Assembly: GCF_000746275.1 (NCBI RefSeq)
Contig: NZ_KN050828.1
Location: 413,384-477,383, forward strand
Direction: 5' to 3'
Source of the DNA: Thermopetrobacter sp. TC1
GTDB taxonomy: Bacteria > Pseudomonadota > Alphaproteobacteria > Rhizobiales > Aestuariivirgaceae
DNA: 64,000 bases
The notes beneath the pieces were generated by a model. The model was not told where the DNA came from and did not search any database. It was given only the letters and a program-made list of their open reading frames with translations. Positions 8,367 through 16,685 of this stretch are shown here, piece after piece (position 1 is the first letter of the stretch; each line of letters begins with the position of its first letter). A program made the position numbers and the translations under genes.

Positions 8367-11357
8367 TTAGTGCGCCTCCTCCCAGTTGCTGGCGGCGCGG
8401 GCATCCACCTTCAGCGGGACTTTCATGTGCACCGCCGGCTCCGGCGCATGCTCCATGACGCGCACCACCGTCTCCATGGTGCGCTCCACTTCCTTCTCGG
8501 GCACCTCAAAGACCAGCTCGTCATGCACCTGCAGGAGCATTTTGGCGTTAAGGCCCTGTTCTTTTAGCGCTTCGGGCATGCGGATCATGGCGCGGCGGAT
8601 GATATCGGCCGCGGATCCCTGAATGGGCGCGTTGATGGCGGCGCGCTCGTTGAAGGCGCGGATGGTGGGGTTCTTGGCATGAATGTTGGGGAAATGCACA
8701 CGGCGGCCGAAGATGGTCTCGACATAGCCGTGTTCACGCACAAAGGCCTTGGTGCGGTCCATGTAATCGCGGATTTCAGGGAAGCGCTCAAAATAGGTCT
8801 TGATGTAGTCCGCCGCCTCTTCCTTGGGAATGCCAAGCTGGCGAGACAGCCCATGGGCGGAGATGCCATAGATGATGCCGAAATTGATGGCCTTGGCCTT
8901 GCGGCGGATGAGCGGATCCATGCCCTCAATCGGCACGCCAAACATCTCCGAGGCAGTCATGGTATGAATGTCCAGGCCCTCGCGGAAGGCCTGCTGCAGG
9001 CGCTTGACATCGGCGACATGCGCCAGCACGCGCAGCTCGATCTGTGAATAGTCGGCGGAGATGAGCCGTGCGCCTTCTGGCGCGATGAAGGCGGCGCGGA
9101 TCTTGCGCCCTTCCGGTGTGCGCACGGGGATGTTCTGAAGGTTGGGATCGGTGGAGGCCAGGCGCCCGGTGTTGGTAGCGGCCATGGAAAAGGAGGTGTG
9201 CACCCGCCCCGTCTGCGGGTTGATATGCTTCACAAGCGCCTCGGTATAGGTGGAGCGCAGCTTGGTCAGCTGGCGCCACTGCAGAACCTTGGCAGCAATC
9301 TCCACACCATTGGCTGCCAGCTCTTCCAGAACCTCATTGTCGGTGCTGCGGGCGCCGCGGGCGGTCTTTTTCTCCGATTTCAGGCCCAGACGGTCAAACA
9401 GCACCTCGGCCAGCTGCCGCGTGGAGCCCACATTGAACTCCATGCCGGCGAGATCGTAGATCTCTCTTTCCAGCTCGTGGATCTTTTCGGTGAATTCCTT
9501 CGAAAGCCGCGCCAGCGCCGCCCTGTCCACGAGCACGCCTGCGCGCTCCATGTCCACCAGCACCGGCGCCAGCGGCCTTTCCAGGGTCTCATAAACGGTG
9601 CACTTGCATTCCTGCCACAGGCGCGCCTTGAGGATCAGCCACAGGCGCAGGGTGATGTCGGCATCCTCGCCCGCGTATTCGCAGGCACGGCGGGGATCGA
9701 CCTTGTCAAAGGTCACCGCCTTCTTGCCGCGACCGGCCACGTCCTTGAAGGAGATGGGGATGTGATCGAGATGGCGCTTGGCCAGCTCGTCCATACCATG
9801 GCTCCAGCGCCCTGCATCAAGCACGTAGGAGATGAGCATGGTGTCGTCGAAGGGGCGGATGCGGATGCCATGGCGGGACAGCACAAGATCGTCATACTTG
9901 ACGTTCTGCGCCAGCTTGAGCACGGCGGGATCCTCAAGAAGAGGCTTTAGCTCGGCAAGGGCCGTGTCCAGATCAAGCTGGGCCATATCGCTGCCGCCCC
10001 CTTCCAGATCCAGACCGCCGCCCGCTTTCACATGCCCCACCGGCACGTAGGCCGCGCGATCCGGCGCCAGGGCGAGGGCAAAGCCCACGATGTCGGCCTG
10101 CATGGCATCGAGGCTGGTGGTCTCGATGTCGAAGGCGAAATAGCCCTGGGCGCGCGCCTCATGCAGCCAGGCGCGCAGTGTCTCCAGATCGGTGATCAAT
10201 TCATAGCCCTCATGGGTGAAGGGCACGCGCGCCCTCTCAAGCGCCACGTGCAAGGGGCTGAACTGACGGGTTTCTTCCGCCTCCTCTTCCGGCTCTTCCT
10301 CCTTCGGCGGCTGCCAGGAGGAGACCGTCACCTCCTGTGCCGGGATCTTGGCGGCATCCACGCCAAGATCGCGGGCGATGCGTGAGGTGAGCGTGGTGAA
10401 CTCCAGCCCTTTCAGAAAGCCGATGAGCTTTTCCGGATCCGGCTTTTTCACCGCGAAGGCGGAAAGCGGCACGGCAACGGGCACGTGATCATCCAGCGTG
10501 ACCAGTTTCTTGGACAGGCGCGCATCCTCGGCATGTTCAATCAGGCGTTCGCGCCGCTTGGGCTGCCTGATCTCGCCGGCGTGTTCAAGAAGGTTTTCCA
10601 GGCTGCCGTATTCGTTGATGAGCTGGGCGGCGGTCTTCACCCCGATGCCGGGCACACCGGGGATGTTGTCGGTGGAATCACCGGCGAGCGCCTGCACATC
10701 CGGCACCTTCTCCGGCGGCACGCCGAAGCGTTTCATCACCTCATCCGGGCCGATCTCGCGGTCCTTCATGGCGTCATAGAGGGTGACGCCATCGCGGACC
10801 AGCTGCATGAGATCCTTGTCGGACGAGACGATGTGCACCGTGGCCCCGGCCTCGCGCGCCTGACGGGCGTAGGTGGCGATGAGATCATCGGCCTCAAACC
10901 CCTCCTGCTCCACGGCTGGCACGCCGAAGGCCTCCGTGACCTTGCGGATGAGCTCGAACTGCGGGACCAGATCCTCCGGCGGCTCGGGGCGGTTGGCCTT
11001 GTATTCCGGATAGATCTCATTGCGGAAGGTCTCGCGCCCGGCATCGAAAATGACGGCAAGATGCGTCGGCTTCTTGCCGGCGTTCATCGACATGAGCAAC
11101 TTGTGCAGCATGGCGGCAAAGCCATGCACCGCCCCCACGGGCAGACCGTCGGACTTGCGGGTCAGCGGCGGCAGGGCGTGATAGGCGCGGAAAATGAACC
11201 CGGATCCGTCCACCAGCCAGACGTGATCTCCGGGCTTGACGGGGCGGCCTTCTTCCTGTTCCGCTGCGGCAGCGGCGGGCGCCGATGCGGCATCGGATGC
11301 ATGCGTCTCTTCGGCCGGGTGCGCATGCGTTTGCATTTTCCTGTCCATGTCCGGCAA
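8367..11357 (-). CDS. polA: DNA polymerase I
   Basis: A 996-residue DNA polymerase I used in Okazaki-fragment processing and excision repair. An N-terminal 5' nuclease (from about residue 46, HVWLVDGSGFIFRAYHAL) is followed by a 3'-5' exonuclease domain that keeps the acidic FDIETTSLD motif near residue 409, so proofreading is probably intact. The C-terminal family A polymerase has SADYSQIELRVLAH, RRKAKAINFGIIYG and LLQVHDELVFE. A roughly 45-residue acidic/Ala-rich N-terminal extension precedes the nuclease. An acidic Glu-rich linker (EEEPEEEAEE) separates the nuclease and exonuclease domains. The start could be a few codons downstream (M4 or M8). Confidence 0.98.
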   Translation of the reverse strand: MPDMDRKMQTHAHPAEETHASDAASAPAAAAAEQEEGRPVKPGDHVWLVDGSGFIFRAYHALPPLTRKSDGLPVGAVHGFAAMLHKLLMSMNAGKKPTHLAVIFDAGRETFRNEIYPEYKANRPEPPEDLVPQFELIRKVTEAFGVPAVEQEGFEADDLIATYARQAREAGATVHIVSSDKDLMQLVRDGVTLYDAMKDREIGPDEVMKRFGVPPEKVPDVQALAGDSTDNIPGVPGIGVKTAAQLINEYGSLENLLEHAGEIRQPKRRERLIEHAEDARLSKKLVTLDDHVPVAVPLSAFAVKKPDPEKLIGFLKGLEFTTLTSRIARDLGVDAAKIPAQEVTVSSWQPPKEEEPEEEAEETRQFSPLHVALERARVPFTHEGYELITDLETLRAWLHEARAQGYFAFDIETTSLDAMQADIVGFALALAPDRAAYVPVGHVKAGGGLDLEGGGSDMAQLDLDTALAELKPLLEDPAVLKLAQNVKYDDLVLSRHGIRIRPFDDTMLISYVLDAGRWSHGMDELAKRHLDHIPISFKDVAGRGKKAVTFDKVDPRRACEYAGEDADITLRLWLILKARLWQECKCTVYETLERPLAPVLVDMERAGVLVDRAALARLSKEFTEKIHELEREIYDLAGMEFNVGSTRQLAEVLFDRLGLKSEKKTARGARSTDNEVLEELAANGVEIAAKVLQWRQLTKLRSTYTEALVKHINPQTGRVHTSFSMAATNTGRLASTDPNLQNIPVRTPEGRKIRAAFIAPEGARLISADYSQIELRVLAHVADVKRLQQAFREGLDIHTMTASEMFGVPIEGMDPLIRRKAKAINFGIIYGISAHGLSRQLGIPKEEAADYIKTYFERFPEIRDYMDRTKAFVREHGYVETIFGRRVHFPNIHAKNPTIRAFNERAAINAPIQGSAADIIRRAMIRMPEALKEQGLNAKMLLQVHDELVFEVPEKEVERTMETVVRVMEHAPEPAVHMKVPLKVDARAASNWEEAH

Positions 11358-11485
11358 TATGCCACTGCCGCGCGGCAGTTTGAAGCCTCAGTATGGCGCA
11401 CCGCGTGAATGTGCAAGGGAATATTCCGCCCGATTGATAATCCCTTCAAGGCGCCGAAACCTTCTTGGTCCTGCGGAACGGTGAG

Positions 11486-12097
11486 ATGAAAAACGACAGC
11501 CGCATTCGACAGCTGAAACGCCAGAACGTCCTATATCTGCTGCTTTCCGTCGCCCTTGTTCTTGGCGGTTATCTGTGGCTGCGGGCGTCCTATACGGTGG
11601 CGCGCGACTGGCCGTTTACGCAGGAGATCCTTCTGGTCATTCTCGGCATTGTCGCCACGGTGCTGATCACGGCGCTGTTGCTGAACAAGCAGACGGAGGT
11701 GGAGCTTGAGAAAGAATGGTCCATCAAGTTCACGGACCTGAAGGCGGAGATTTACCTCTCCCTGCTGGATCATATCGAGAAACACCTCGCTTCCGGGGGC
11801 ATTACACCGGAAGAGCGCGTGCGGCTTCAGTTTCTGACCCACAAGCTTGCGCTGGTGGCAGCGCCCAATGTGCTGGAGGAATACGAGCGGTTTCTGGACG
11901 TGTTCAGCAAGGCAGGAAGCGATGCGGTCTTCACCAAAGAGGAGGCGGACCAGATTCACGATGCCCTGGCACGGCTAACGGCCGAAATCCGCAAGGATCT
12001 GGTGGGCGAAACGGATGCGCGCTCCGGATACACGGAGGCGGCCATTCGCGAACAGATCCTCGACAATACCCGCCATCTGCATCATCCGGAGGCCTGA
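11486..12097 (+). CDS. Two-TM membrane protein, unknown function
   Basis: A 203-residue protein I do not recognise. Two hydrophobic helices (LYLLLSVALVLGGYLWL and ILLVILGIVATVLITALLL) are separated by a short loop, followed by a charged, largely helical cytosolic region of about 130 residues beginning EVELEKEWSIKFTDLKAEIY. The arrangement resembles membrane-anchored coiled-coil proteins. The ATG at 11486 is preferred over a TTG seven codons earlier because GGA lies a suitable distance upstream. It is divergent from polA, with 128 bases between the starts. Confidence 0.8.
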   Translation: MKNDSRIRQLKRQNVLYLLLSVALVLGGYLWLRASYTVARDWPFTQEILLVILGIVATVLITALLLNKQTEVELEKEWSIKFTDLKAEIYLSLLDHIEKHLASGGITPEERVRLQFLTHKLALVAAPNVLEEYERFLDVFSKAGSDAVFTKEEADQIHDALARLTAEIRKDLVGETDARSGYTEAAIREQILDNTRHLHHPEA

Positions 12098-12420
12098 TGT
12101 CTCCCTCTCACAGCAGCTTAACAAGAATTAATTCCCAAAAAGGGCGCATCTGCTCTTCAAAATCGCCGTTTCGATGCCATCTCAAGGGATGGGAGCGGGG
12201 GATCCCCTGAGACCCGGCCAGCACACCGGAACGACGAAGACGACAGCACAAGAGAACCGGCCCGGACATCCGTCTGGCCGGAAGGGAGGCTTTTTGCGCC
12301 CGCTGTCGTGATGGAAGCGGGAAAATGCGTGTGAAGGCTTTCTCGTCGTTCTGAAAAAGCGTGGCGCAAGTGTGCATGCGGCATTGAAACAGATCGAGAC
12401 GAGAGGAGGAGATTGCGACC
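12098..12420. other. 323-base gap upstream of yfdX
   Basis: No gene is supported here. A short AT-richer segment (about 12117-12140) follows the upstream gene. A GGGGATCCCC palindrome sits at 12197-12206. A strong ribosome-binding site (GAGGAGGAGA) lies just before 12421. Open frames on the minus strand are shadows of the yfdX coding strand and show no ribosome-binding site. Confidence 0.5.
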
Positions 12421-13428
12421 ATGAGCATGAAACTGAAAACATGGCTGGTGCCGGCCGTTGCGGCGCTGACGCTGATGGCGGGCCCGGCATTGGCCGGCAA
12501 CACAAAGAGCGCGGAAGCGGTGAAGGAGAAGCCCGCTGCGGCCAAGACCGAAACGCAGAAAGCCGCCGATCAGAAACAGCAAAAGGCCAAGGGCAAGACC
12601 ATGGATGCCGCCAAGATCCGCAAGGCGGCGCGCGAGGCCATTGAGAAGAAGGTGAAGGCGGAAGGAGCGGCCAAGGCGGATATTCAGCGGCAGAAGATTT
12701 TCCAGGATGCCGTCGTCGCCCTGCGTGAGACGCAGAATGCCATTGTTGCCCTGGACAAGAAGGACAAGGAAAAGGCTCTTGCCGCGCTGGAAAAGGCCAT
12801 CGGCAAGCTGGAGCTGGTGCTGGCGCGGGATCCCAATCTGGCGCTGGCGCCCGTGGATGTGACCACGCAGACGCTGGACATCTACGCCGATGTCGAATCG
12901 GTGCGCAAGGCGGTGAAAGAGGCCATTGCCCTGCTCAAGAAAGGGCGGGTTCAGGATGCGCGGGCGCTGGTTTCCGGACTGGCGAGCGAGATCGTGATCG
13001 AGGTGCTCAACATTCCGCTCGCCACCTATCCTGACGCCATCCGCGCGGTGGTGCCGCTGATCGAGGCCGGCAAGTTCAAGGAAGCAAAGGCGGCGCTCGT
13101 GACTGCCCTGAACACCCTGGTGGTGACGCGGCACATCATCCCGCTGCCCATCGTGCGGGCCGAGCAGATGCTGAAACGGGCGGAAACGCTGGCGGAAAAG
13201 GCCAACCGCAGCAAGGCGGAGGAAAAGGAACTGACCGGTATCCTCAAGGCCGTGCGCCGCGAGCTGAAGTTCGCCGAGGCATTGGGCTATGGCAAGGAGG
13301 GCGATTTCAAGCCCTTCTACGAGGAACTGGACAAGATCGCGAAGAAGACCCGCGGCGGCGGCCATGGCAAGGGCTTCTTCGATACGCTCAAGAAGGCGCT
13401 GGCCGATTTCCGCGCCAAGCTGTTCTGA
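12421..13428 (+). CDS. yfdX: YfdX-family secreted protein
   Basis: A 335-residue exported helical protein with a Sec signal peptide (MSMKLKTWLVPAVAALTLMA, cleavage near ALAGN), a Lys/Ala-rich linker and a core resembling the YfdX family (KALAALEKAIGKLELVLARDPNLALAPVD, two halves of paired helices). E. coli YfdX is a periplasmic protein of the EvgA acid-stress regulon; its biochemical role is unclear. Both ribosome-binding site and terminator (13454-13486) are strong, so this is probably a well-expressed single-gene unit. The charged C terminus GGGHGKGFFDTLKKALADF is longer than in the enteric protein. Confidence 0.75.
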   Translation: MSMKLKTWLVPAVAALTLMAGPALAGNTKSAEAVKEKPAAAKTETQKAADQKQQKAKGKTMDAAKIRKAAREAIEKKVKAEGAAKADIQRQKIFQDAVVALRETQNAIVALDKKDKEKALAALEKAIGKLELVLARDPNLALAPVDVTTQTLDIYADVESVRKAVKEAIALLKKGRVQDARALVSGLASEIVIEVLNIPLATYPDAIRAVVPLIEAGKFKEAKAALVTALNTLVVTRHIIPLPIVRAEQMLKRAETLAEKANRSKAEEKELTGILKAVRRELKFAEALGYGKEGDFKPFYEELDKIAKKTRGGGHGKGFFDTLKKALADFRAKLF

Positions 13429-13453
13429 TCCCAAAACAGAAACGCTGCACGCA

Positions 13454-13486
13454 GGGCTCCGGACACAGGTTTTCCGGAGCCCTTTT
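13454..13486 (+). terminator. Intrinsic terminator after yfdX
   Basis: GGGCTCCGG (13454-13462) pairs with CCGGAGCCC (13474-13482) around an 11-base loop and is followed by TTTT. It lies 26 bases after the yfdX stop codon. Confidence 0.85.
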
Positions 13487-13526
13487 CATGTGGGCTTATA
13501 CCACCCTGCATAATGAACCACCCACC

Positions 13527-13588
13527 GCCCCGCGCCCCCACCCAACCCCCCAATTATGAAAAACAAGGGCTTGGGTGGGGCGCGGGGC
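13527..13588. other. Very stable intergenic hairpin, 18-bp stem
   Basis: GCCCCGCGCCCCCACCCAA (13527-13545) pairs with TTGGGTGGGGCGCGGGGC (13571-13588): 18 base pairs with one bulged C and a 25-base loop. The stem is almost pure GC while the loop contains AATTATGAAAAAC. It sits in the roughly 300-base gene-free stretch between the yfdX terminator and the TPR lipoprotein gene. No T-run follows on either strand. Role unknown. Confidence 0.8.
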
Positions 13589-13788
13589 GATTTCACCGGT
13601 CAGTCTTTACGCAACTTGGAATTACATGGGCGCACAGGAAAAAACGCCTGAAAAAAATCATGGTTAACGAACTGTTGAGAGCTTGATGGCATGCTGGCCG
13701 CATGAGGGGCGAAAATGCCCGTTTTTACGGATTACCTTGCGGGAGATGGCTGATCATGGCTGACGCGACTGGCAGGAGAGGCGGGGGC

Positions 13789-14586
13789 ATGCAGGCACAG
13801 ACCGCAATGCGGCATGTCAAGCAGATCGCCTTGCTTGGCCTCTTGGGGATGGCACTCTCGGGTTGCCTTGGTTCGCAATCCCTCAATGGAACCGATCCTA
13901 CGATTACCGGCAGCATCGGCGCTGCATCCAGTGCCACGCCTTCAGTGAAGGAAACGGCGAAATTGGGCCGCAAATGGCAGGCCGATCCGGGCAATGTGCG
14001 CCTTGGCCTTGCTTATGCGGAAAGGCTGAAAAAACTGGGGCAGGTGAATGATCAGCTCAATGTGCTGAAGGTGCTGGTGGAGCGCCATCCCAGAGACAAT
14101 CGCCTGCGCGATATCTATGGCAAGGCCCTGCTGGCGGCGGGGCGGCCGGTGCCGGCGGAAGTGCAGTTCCGCACCATGATCCGCCAGGGACGCAATGACT
14201 GGAAGGCCTACAATGCTTTGGGCTCTGCCCTGGCCGATCAGGGCCGGTTCAAGGAGGCGCGCTCGGCTTATGACGAGGCGCTGAAGCGTTCGCCCGGCAA
14301 TCCCAAGATCATCAACAATATCGCCTTGAGCTACATCCTGGAGGGCAATCCCGCCCGCGCCGAGAAGATGCTGCGCACAGCCCTGCAAAAAGTGCCGCAG
14401 GAGGATCCGGCCGCCAGGAAGCTGCGGCAGAATCTCGCGCTGGCACTGGGGCTTCAGGGGCGGTTCAAGGAAGCGCGCTATGTGGCCAGTCAGGATCTCT
14501 CTCCGGCGGAAGTGGAGGAGAACATGGCCTATCTGCGCCGCATGCTTGGCGCCACCGATACCTGGAAAGAGCTGCAGAAGGGCTGA
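13789..14586 (+). CDS. TPR lipoprotein, TadD-like
   Basis: A 265-residue lipoprotein. A signal peptide ends in the lipobox ALSGC (mature Cys26), followed by a Ser/Thr/Gly-rich linker and about four tetratricopeptide repeats (RLGLAYAERLKKLGQ, AYNALGSALADQGRFKEA, IINNIALSYILEGNPARAEK, NLALALGLQGRFKEARY). This layout matches TadD, the outer-membrane pilotin-like lipoprotein of tight-adherence pili. No other tad/cpa genes are in the window, so a general assembly or scaffold role is equally possible. Upstream in-frame ATGs at 13702 and 13756 exist; 13789 gives a proper signal peptide and follows AGGAG. Confidence 0.75.
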   Translation: MQAQTAMRHVKQIALLGLLGMALSGCLGSQSLNGTDPTITGSIGAASSATPSVKETAKLGRKWQADPGNVRLGLAYAERLKKLGQVNDQLNVLKVLVERHPRDNRLRDIYGKALLAAGRPVPAEVQFRTMIRQGRNDWKAYNALGSALADQGRFKEARSAYDEALKRSPGNPKIINNIALSYILEGNPARAEKMLRTALQKVPQEDPAARKLRQNLALALGLQGRFKEARYVASQDLSPAEVEENMAYLRRMLGATDTWKELQKG

Positions 14587-14591
14587 GGCGC

Positions 14592-14644
14592 AAAAGCCCA
14601 TACCCTTTGCGGCTGTATGACCGGCAACAGCCGGTGGGCTTTTT
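14592..14644. terminator. Bidirectional terminator between TPR gene and mltA
   Basis: An outer stem AAAAGCCCA (14592-14600) with TGGGCTTTT (14635-14643) encloses an inner stem ACCGGC/GCCGGT (14620-14625 with 14630-14635). On plus the stem ends in a T-run; on minus the A-run at 14592-14595 supplies the U-tract. The flanking genes are convergent, fitting use in both directions. Confidence 0.75.
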
Positions 14645-14654
14645 GTGCGCTTGA

Positions 14655-15872
14655 TCAGCGGCGGGTGAGCCGTCTGGCATGAGCGCGCGGCAGCAGCACG
14701 GCCATGAAGCCCGGCGCGTTCATGCGTCCGGCCAATGCCGCCGCCTTCTCGCCAAAGCCGAAAAAGATATCGCCGCGGACAATGCCGCGAATGGCGCTGC
14801 CCGTATCCTGCGCGATCATCAGCCGCCTGAAGGGCCGGGTTTTCCCTTTGGCCAAGGCCCCGGGATCGGGAATGCGCGTTTCCAGCCAGACCGGGGCGCC
14901 ATAGGGCCAGAAGCGGTTGTCCACCGCGAGAGAAACGAAAGGCGCAAGCTGCACGCCCTGCGCGCCATAGGCCCCCAGGCGCGGATCAGGCAGATCGACC
15001 CGGCGGAAGAAGACATAGGATTCGTTTTCCCATAACAGCGCGCGCGCCTTGTCGGGATGGGCGGCCAGCCAGCGGCGGATGGCCTGCATGGACATCTCCT
15101 CGCGGGGAATCTCGCCACGCTCGACAAGCACGCGGCCAACGGGCGTATAGGGCCGCCCGCTCTTGCCGGCAAAGGCCAGACGGATGACGCCGCCTTCGAC
15201 AAGGCGAACACGGGCCGAGCCCTGGATCTGCACGAAGAAAGCATCCGCCAGCGATTTCAGCCAGACGATTTCCAGCCCGCGGCCGGACAGCGCCCCTTCC
15301 TCGATCTCGCGTCGGGTGAAATAGGGAACGGGACGGCCACGAACAATGCGGCCGAACGGCGTTCCGGCCAGGCGGGCCTGCCGGGGCGTGAAGCGCACGA
15401 GATCATCGGGCCGGGCCAGCAGGGGATACTGATAAGGACCATGACGGGTGAGGCTTCCTTCCACCTCCGGCTCGTAATAGCCGGTGAACAGGCCGGCGGG
15501 CCTGCGTGAGAAAAGCGGTGAGACGGGCAGGAAATGCCGCTCGAAGAACAGTCTGGCCGCCCTGGTGTTGCCCGCAACCCTGTCGGCTTCGGCGCAGATG
15601 TTCAGCCACAGGTGGCGCGGGGGAGCAAAACGGGCGCGCTCCTTTCTCTTGCCGGAGCGGATTGCCTGACAGGAACGCTTAAAGGCGGCGAGCGCGGCGG
15701 CATGATCCGCATCGCCCCAGCCGGGCAGATCGGAAAAACGCAACAGGTGCAGACGGACATTGGCTTTCGTGCTCATGGCCGCGGTTTGTGCCGCAAAAGG
15801 CGGCAACAGGGCAAGCACGAAAGCGAGAATGCCCGCAAACATTCCCCTGTTTCGTGAGTATGACCGCATCAT
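14655..15872 (-). CDS. mltA: MltA-type membrane-bound lytic transglycosylase
   Basis: A 405-residue peptidoglycan lytic transglycosylase A. An N-terminal hydrophobic signal sequence (FAGILAFVLALLPPFAAQ) precedes the MltA domain with LFTGYYEPEVEGS, and a 3D domain ends in LMIAQDTGSAIRGIVRGDIFFGFG, where the aspartates are catalytic in the family. It cleaves the MurNAc-GlcNAc bond with formation of anhydro-MurNAc. The ATG at 15872 overlaps the upstream stop by four bases (ATGA), indicating translational coupling to the metallopeptidase gene. No lipobox cysteine is seen, unlike E. coli MltA. Confidence 0.93.
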   Translation of the reverse strand: MMRSYSRNRGMFAGILAFVLALLPPFAAQTAAMSTKANVRLHLLRFSDLPGWGDADHAAALAAFKRSCQAIRSGKRKERARFAPPRHLWLNICAEADRVAGNTRAARLFFERHFLPVSPLFSRRPAGLFTGYYEPEVEGSLTRHGPYQYPLLARPDDLVRFTPRQARLAGTPFGRIVRGRPVPYFTRREIEEGALSGRGLEIVWLKSLADAFFVQIQGSARVRLVEGGVIRLAFAGKSGRPYTPVGRVLVERGEIPREEMSMQAIRRWLAAHPDKARALLWENESYVFFRRVDLPDPRLGAYGAQGVQLAPFVSLAVDNRFWPYGAPVWLETRIPDPGALAKGKTRPFRRLMIAQDTGSAIRGIVRGDIFFGFGEKAAALAGRMNAPGFMAVLLPRAHARRLTRR

Positions 15873-16639
15873 GATGACGGCGCTTGCGCGCCCCAGATGT
15901 GCAGATCGCCGCCATGGCGCTTCAGCCAGGCCTCGGCTTCGTCCACATGCGGGCAATGCGTGCGCACAAGCTGCCAGAAGCGCGCGGAATGATTCATTTC
16001 GGCAAGATGGGCCACTTCGTGGGCAGCGAGATAATCCAGCACGAAAGGCGGCGCGAGAATGAGGCGCCAGGAGAAGCTGAGCGTGCCGGCGGATGAGCAC
16101 GAGCCCCAGCGGCTTTTCTGGTCTCTCACCACGACGCGGGAGAATTTCAAGTCCATGGCGGCGGCATAGTGCTGACAGGCCTGAAGGAGTGCGGTGCGCG
16201 CCTGCGTTTTCAGCCAGTCGGTGAGGCGGCGGGGGAGAAAACGCTCATTCCCGGCCACGCAGATCCGCGCCGCAGCCCCTGAGCCTTCCCGCCAGACGGT
16301 GCCGCGGGCGCCCGGCACGTGAACGATCAGATGCGGCTCACCTTGAAAGGGAATGACAAGCCCGTGGCGAAAGGGCTGGGGCAAAGGGCGATTTTTCAGC
16401 TGACGGGCAATCCACTCCCGCCGGGTTTCGACAAAGCGCAGGCCTTCCGCGATAGGCACATTGTGCGGCAGCGTGAGGCGAAGGGCGGTTCTGTCCGGGC
16501 TCAAGCGCAGGATGATGCGCCGCGCCCGCGCATGCACGCGCGCATGCACGGGAAGGCGATGCCCCTCGACATGAATTACGGGGAGTGAATCCGCCGCCTC
16601 GGCCTGTGCGGCCTTCTCTTTTCTGCGCATGATTCGCAT
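15869..16639 (-). CDS. YgjP-like zinc metallopeptidase (DUF45)
   Basis: A 256-residue protein of the YgjP/DUF45 family. The zinc site is HEVAHLAEMNHS, an HExxH variant (HEVAH) with a third histidine nearby, preceded by the family hallmark SRWGSCSSAGTLSFSWRLI. Substrates are not established; a protease role is inferred from the motif. It lies between fabB (16686) and mltA, coupled to mltA by an ATGA overlap. The start is uncertain: ATG at 16639 follows a hairpin, another ATG lies at 16630, and a TTG at 16681 would extend the frame through that hairpin. Confidence 0.88.
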   Translation of the reverse strand: MRIMRRKEKAAQAEAADSLPVIHVEGHRLPVHARVHARARRIILRLSPDRTALRLTLPHNVPIAEGLRFVETRREWIARQLKNRPLPQPFRHGLVIPFQGEPHLIVHVPGARGTVWREGSGAAARICVAGNERFLPRRLTDWLKTQARTALLQACQHYAAAMDLKFSRVVVRDQKSRWGSCSSAGTLSFSWRLILAPPFVLDYLAAHEVAHLAEMNHSARFWQLVRTHCPHVDEAEAWLKRHGGDLHIWGAQAPSS

Positions 16640-16640
16640 G

Positions 16641-16667
16641 GCCGGAGCATAATACAGCCGCTCCGGC
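16641..16667 (-). other. Hairpin between fabB and the metallopeptidase gene
   Basis: GCCGGAGC (16641-16648) and GCTCCGGC (16660-16667) form a perfect 8-bp stem with an 11-base loop. It lies immediately upstream of the ATG at 16639 and 19 bases after the fabB stop. No U-run follows, so it may limit ribosome access or partially terminate transcription between the lipid and cell-wall genes. Confidence 0.6.
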
Positions 16668-16685
16668 TTGTGGATTCTCAAGCCC

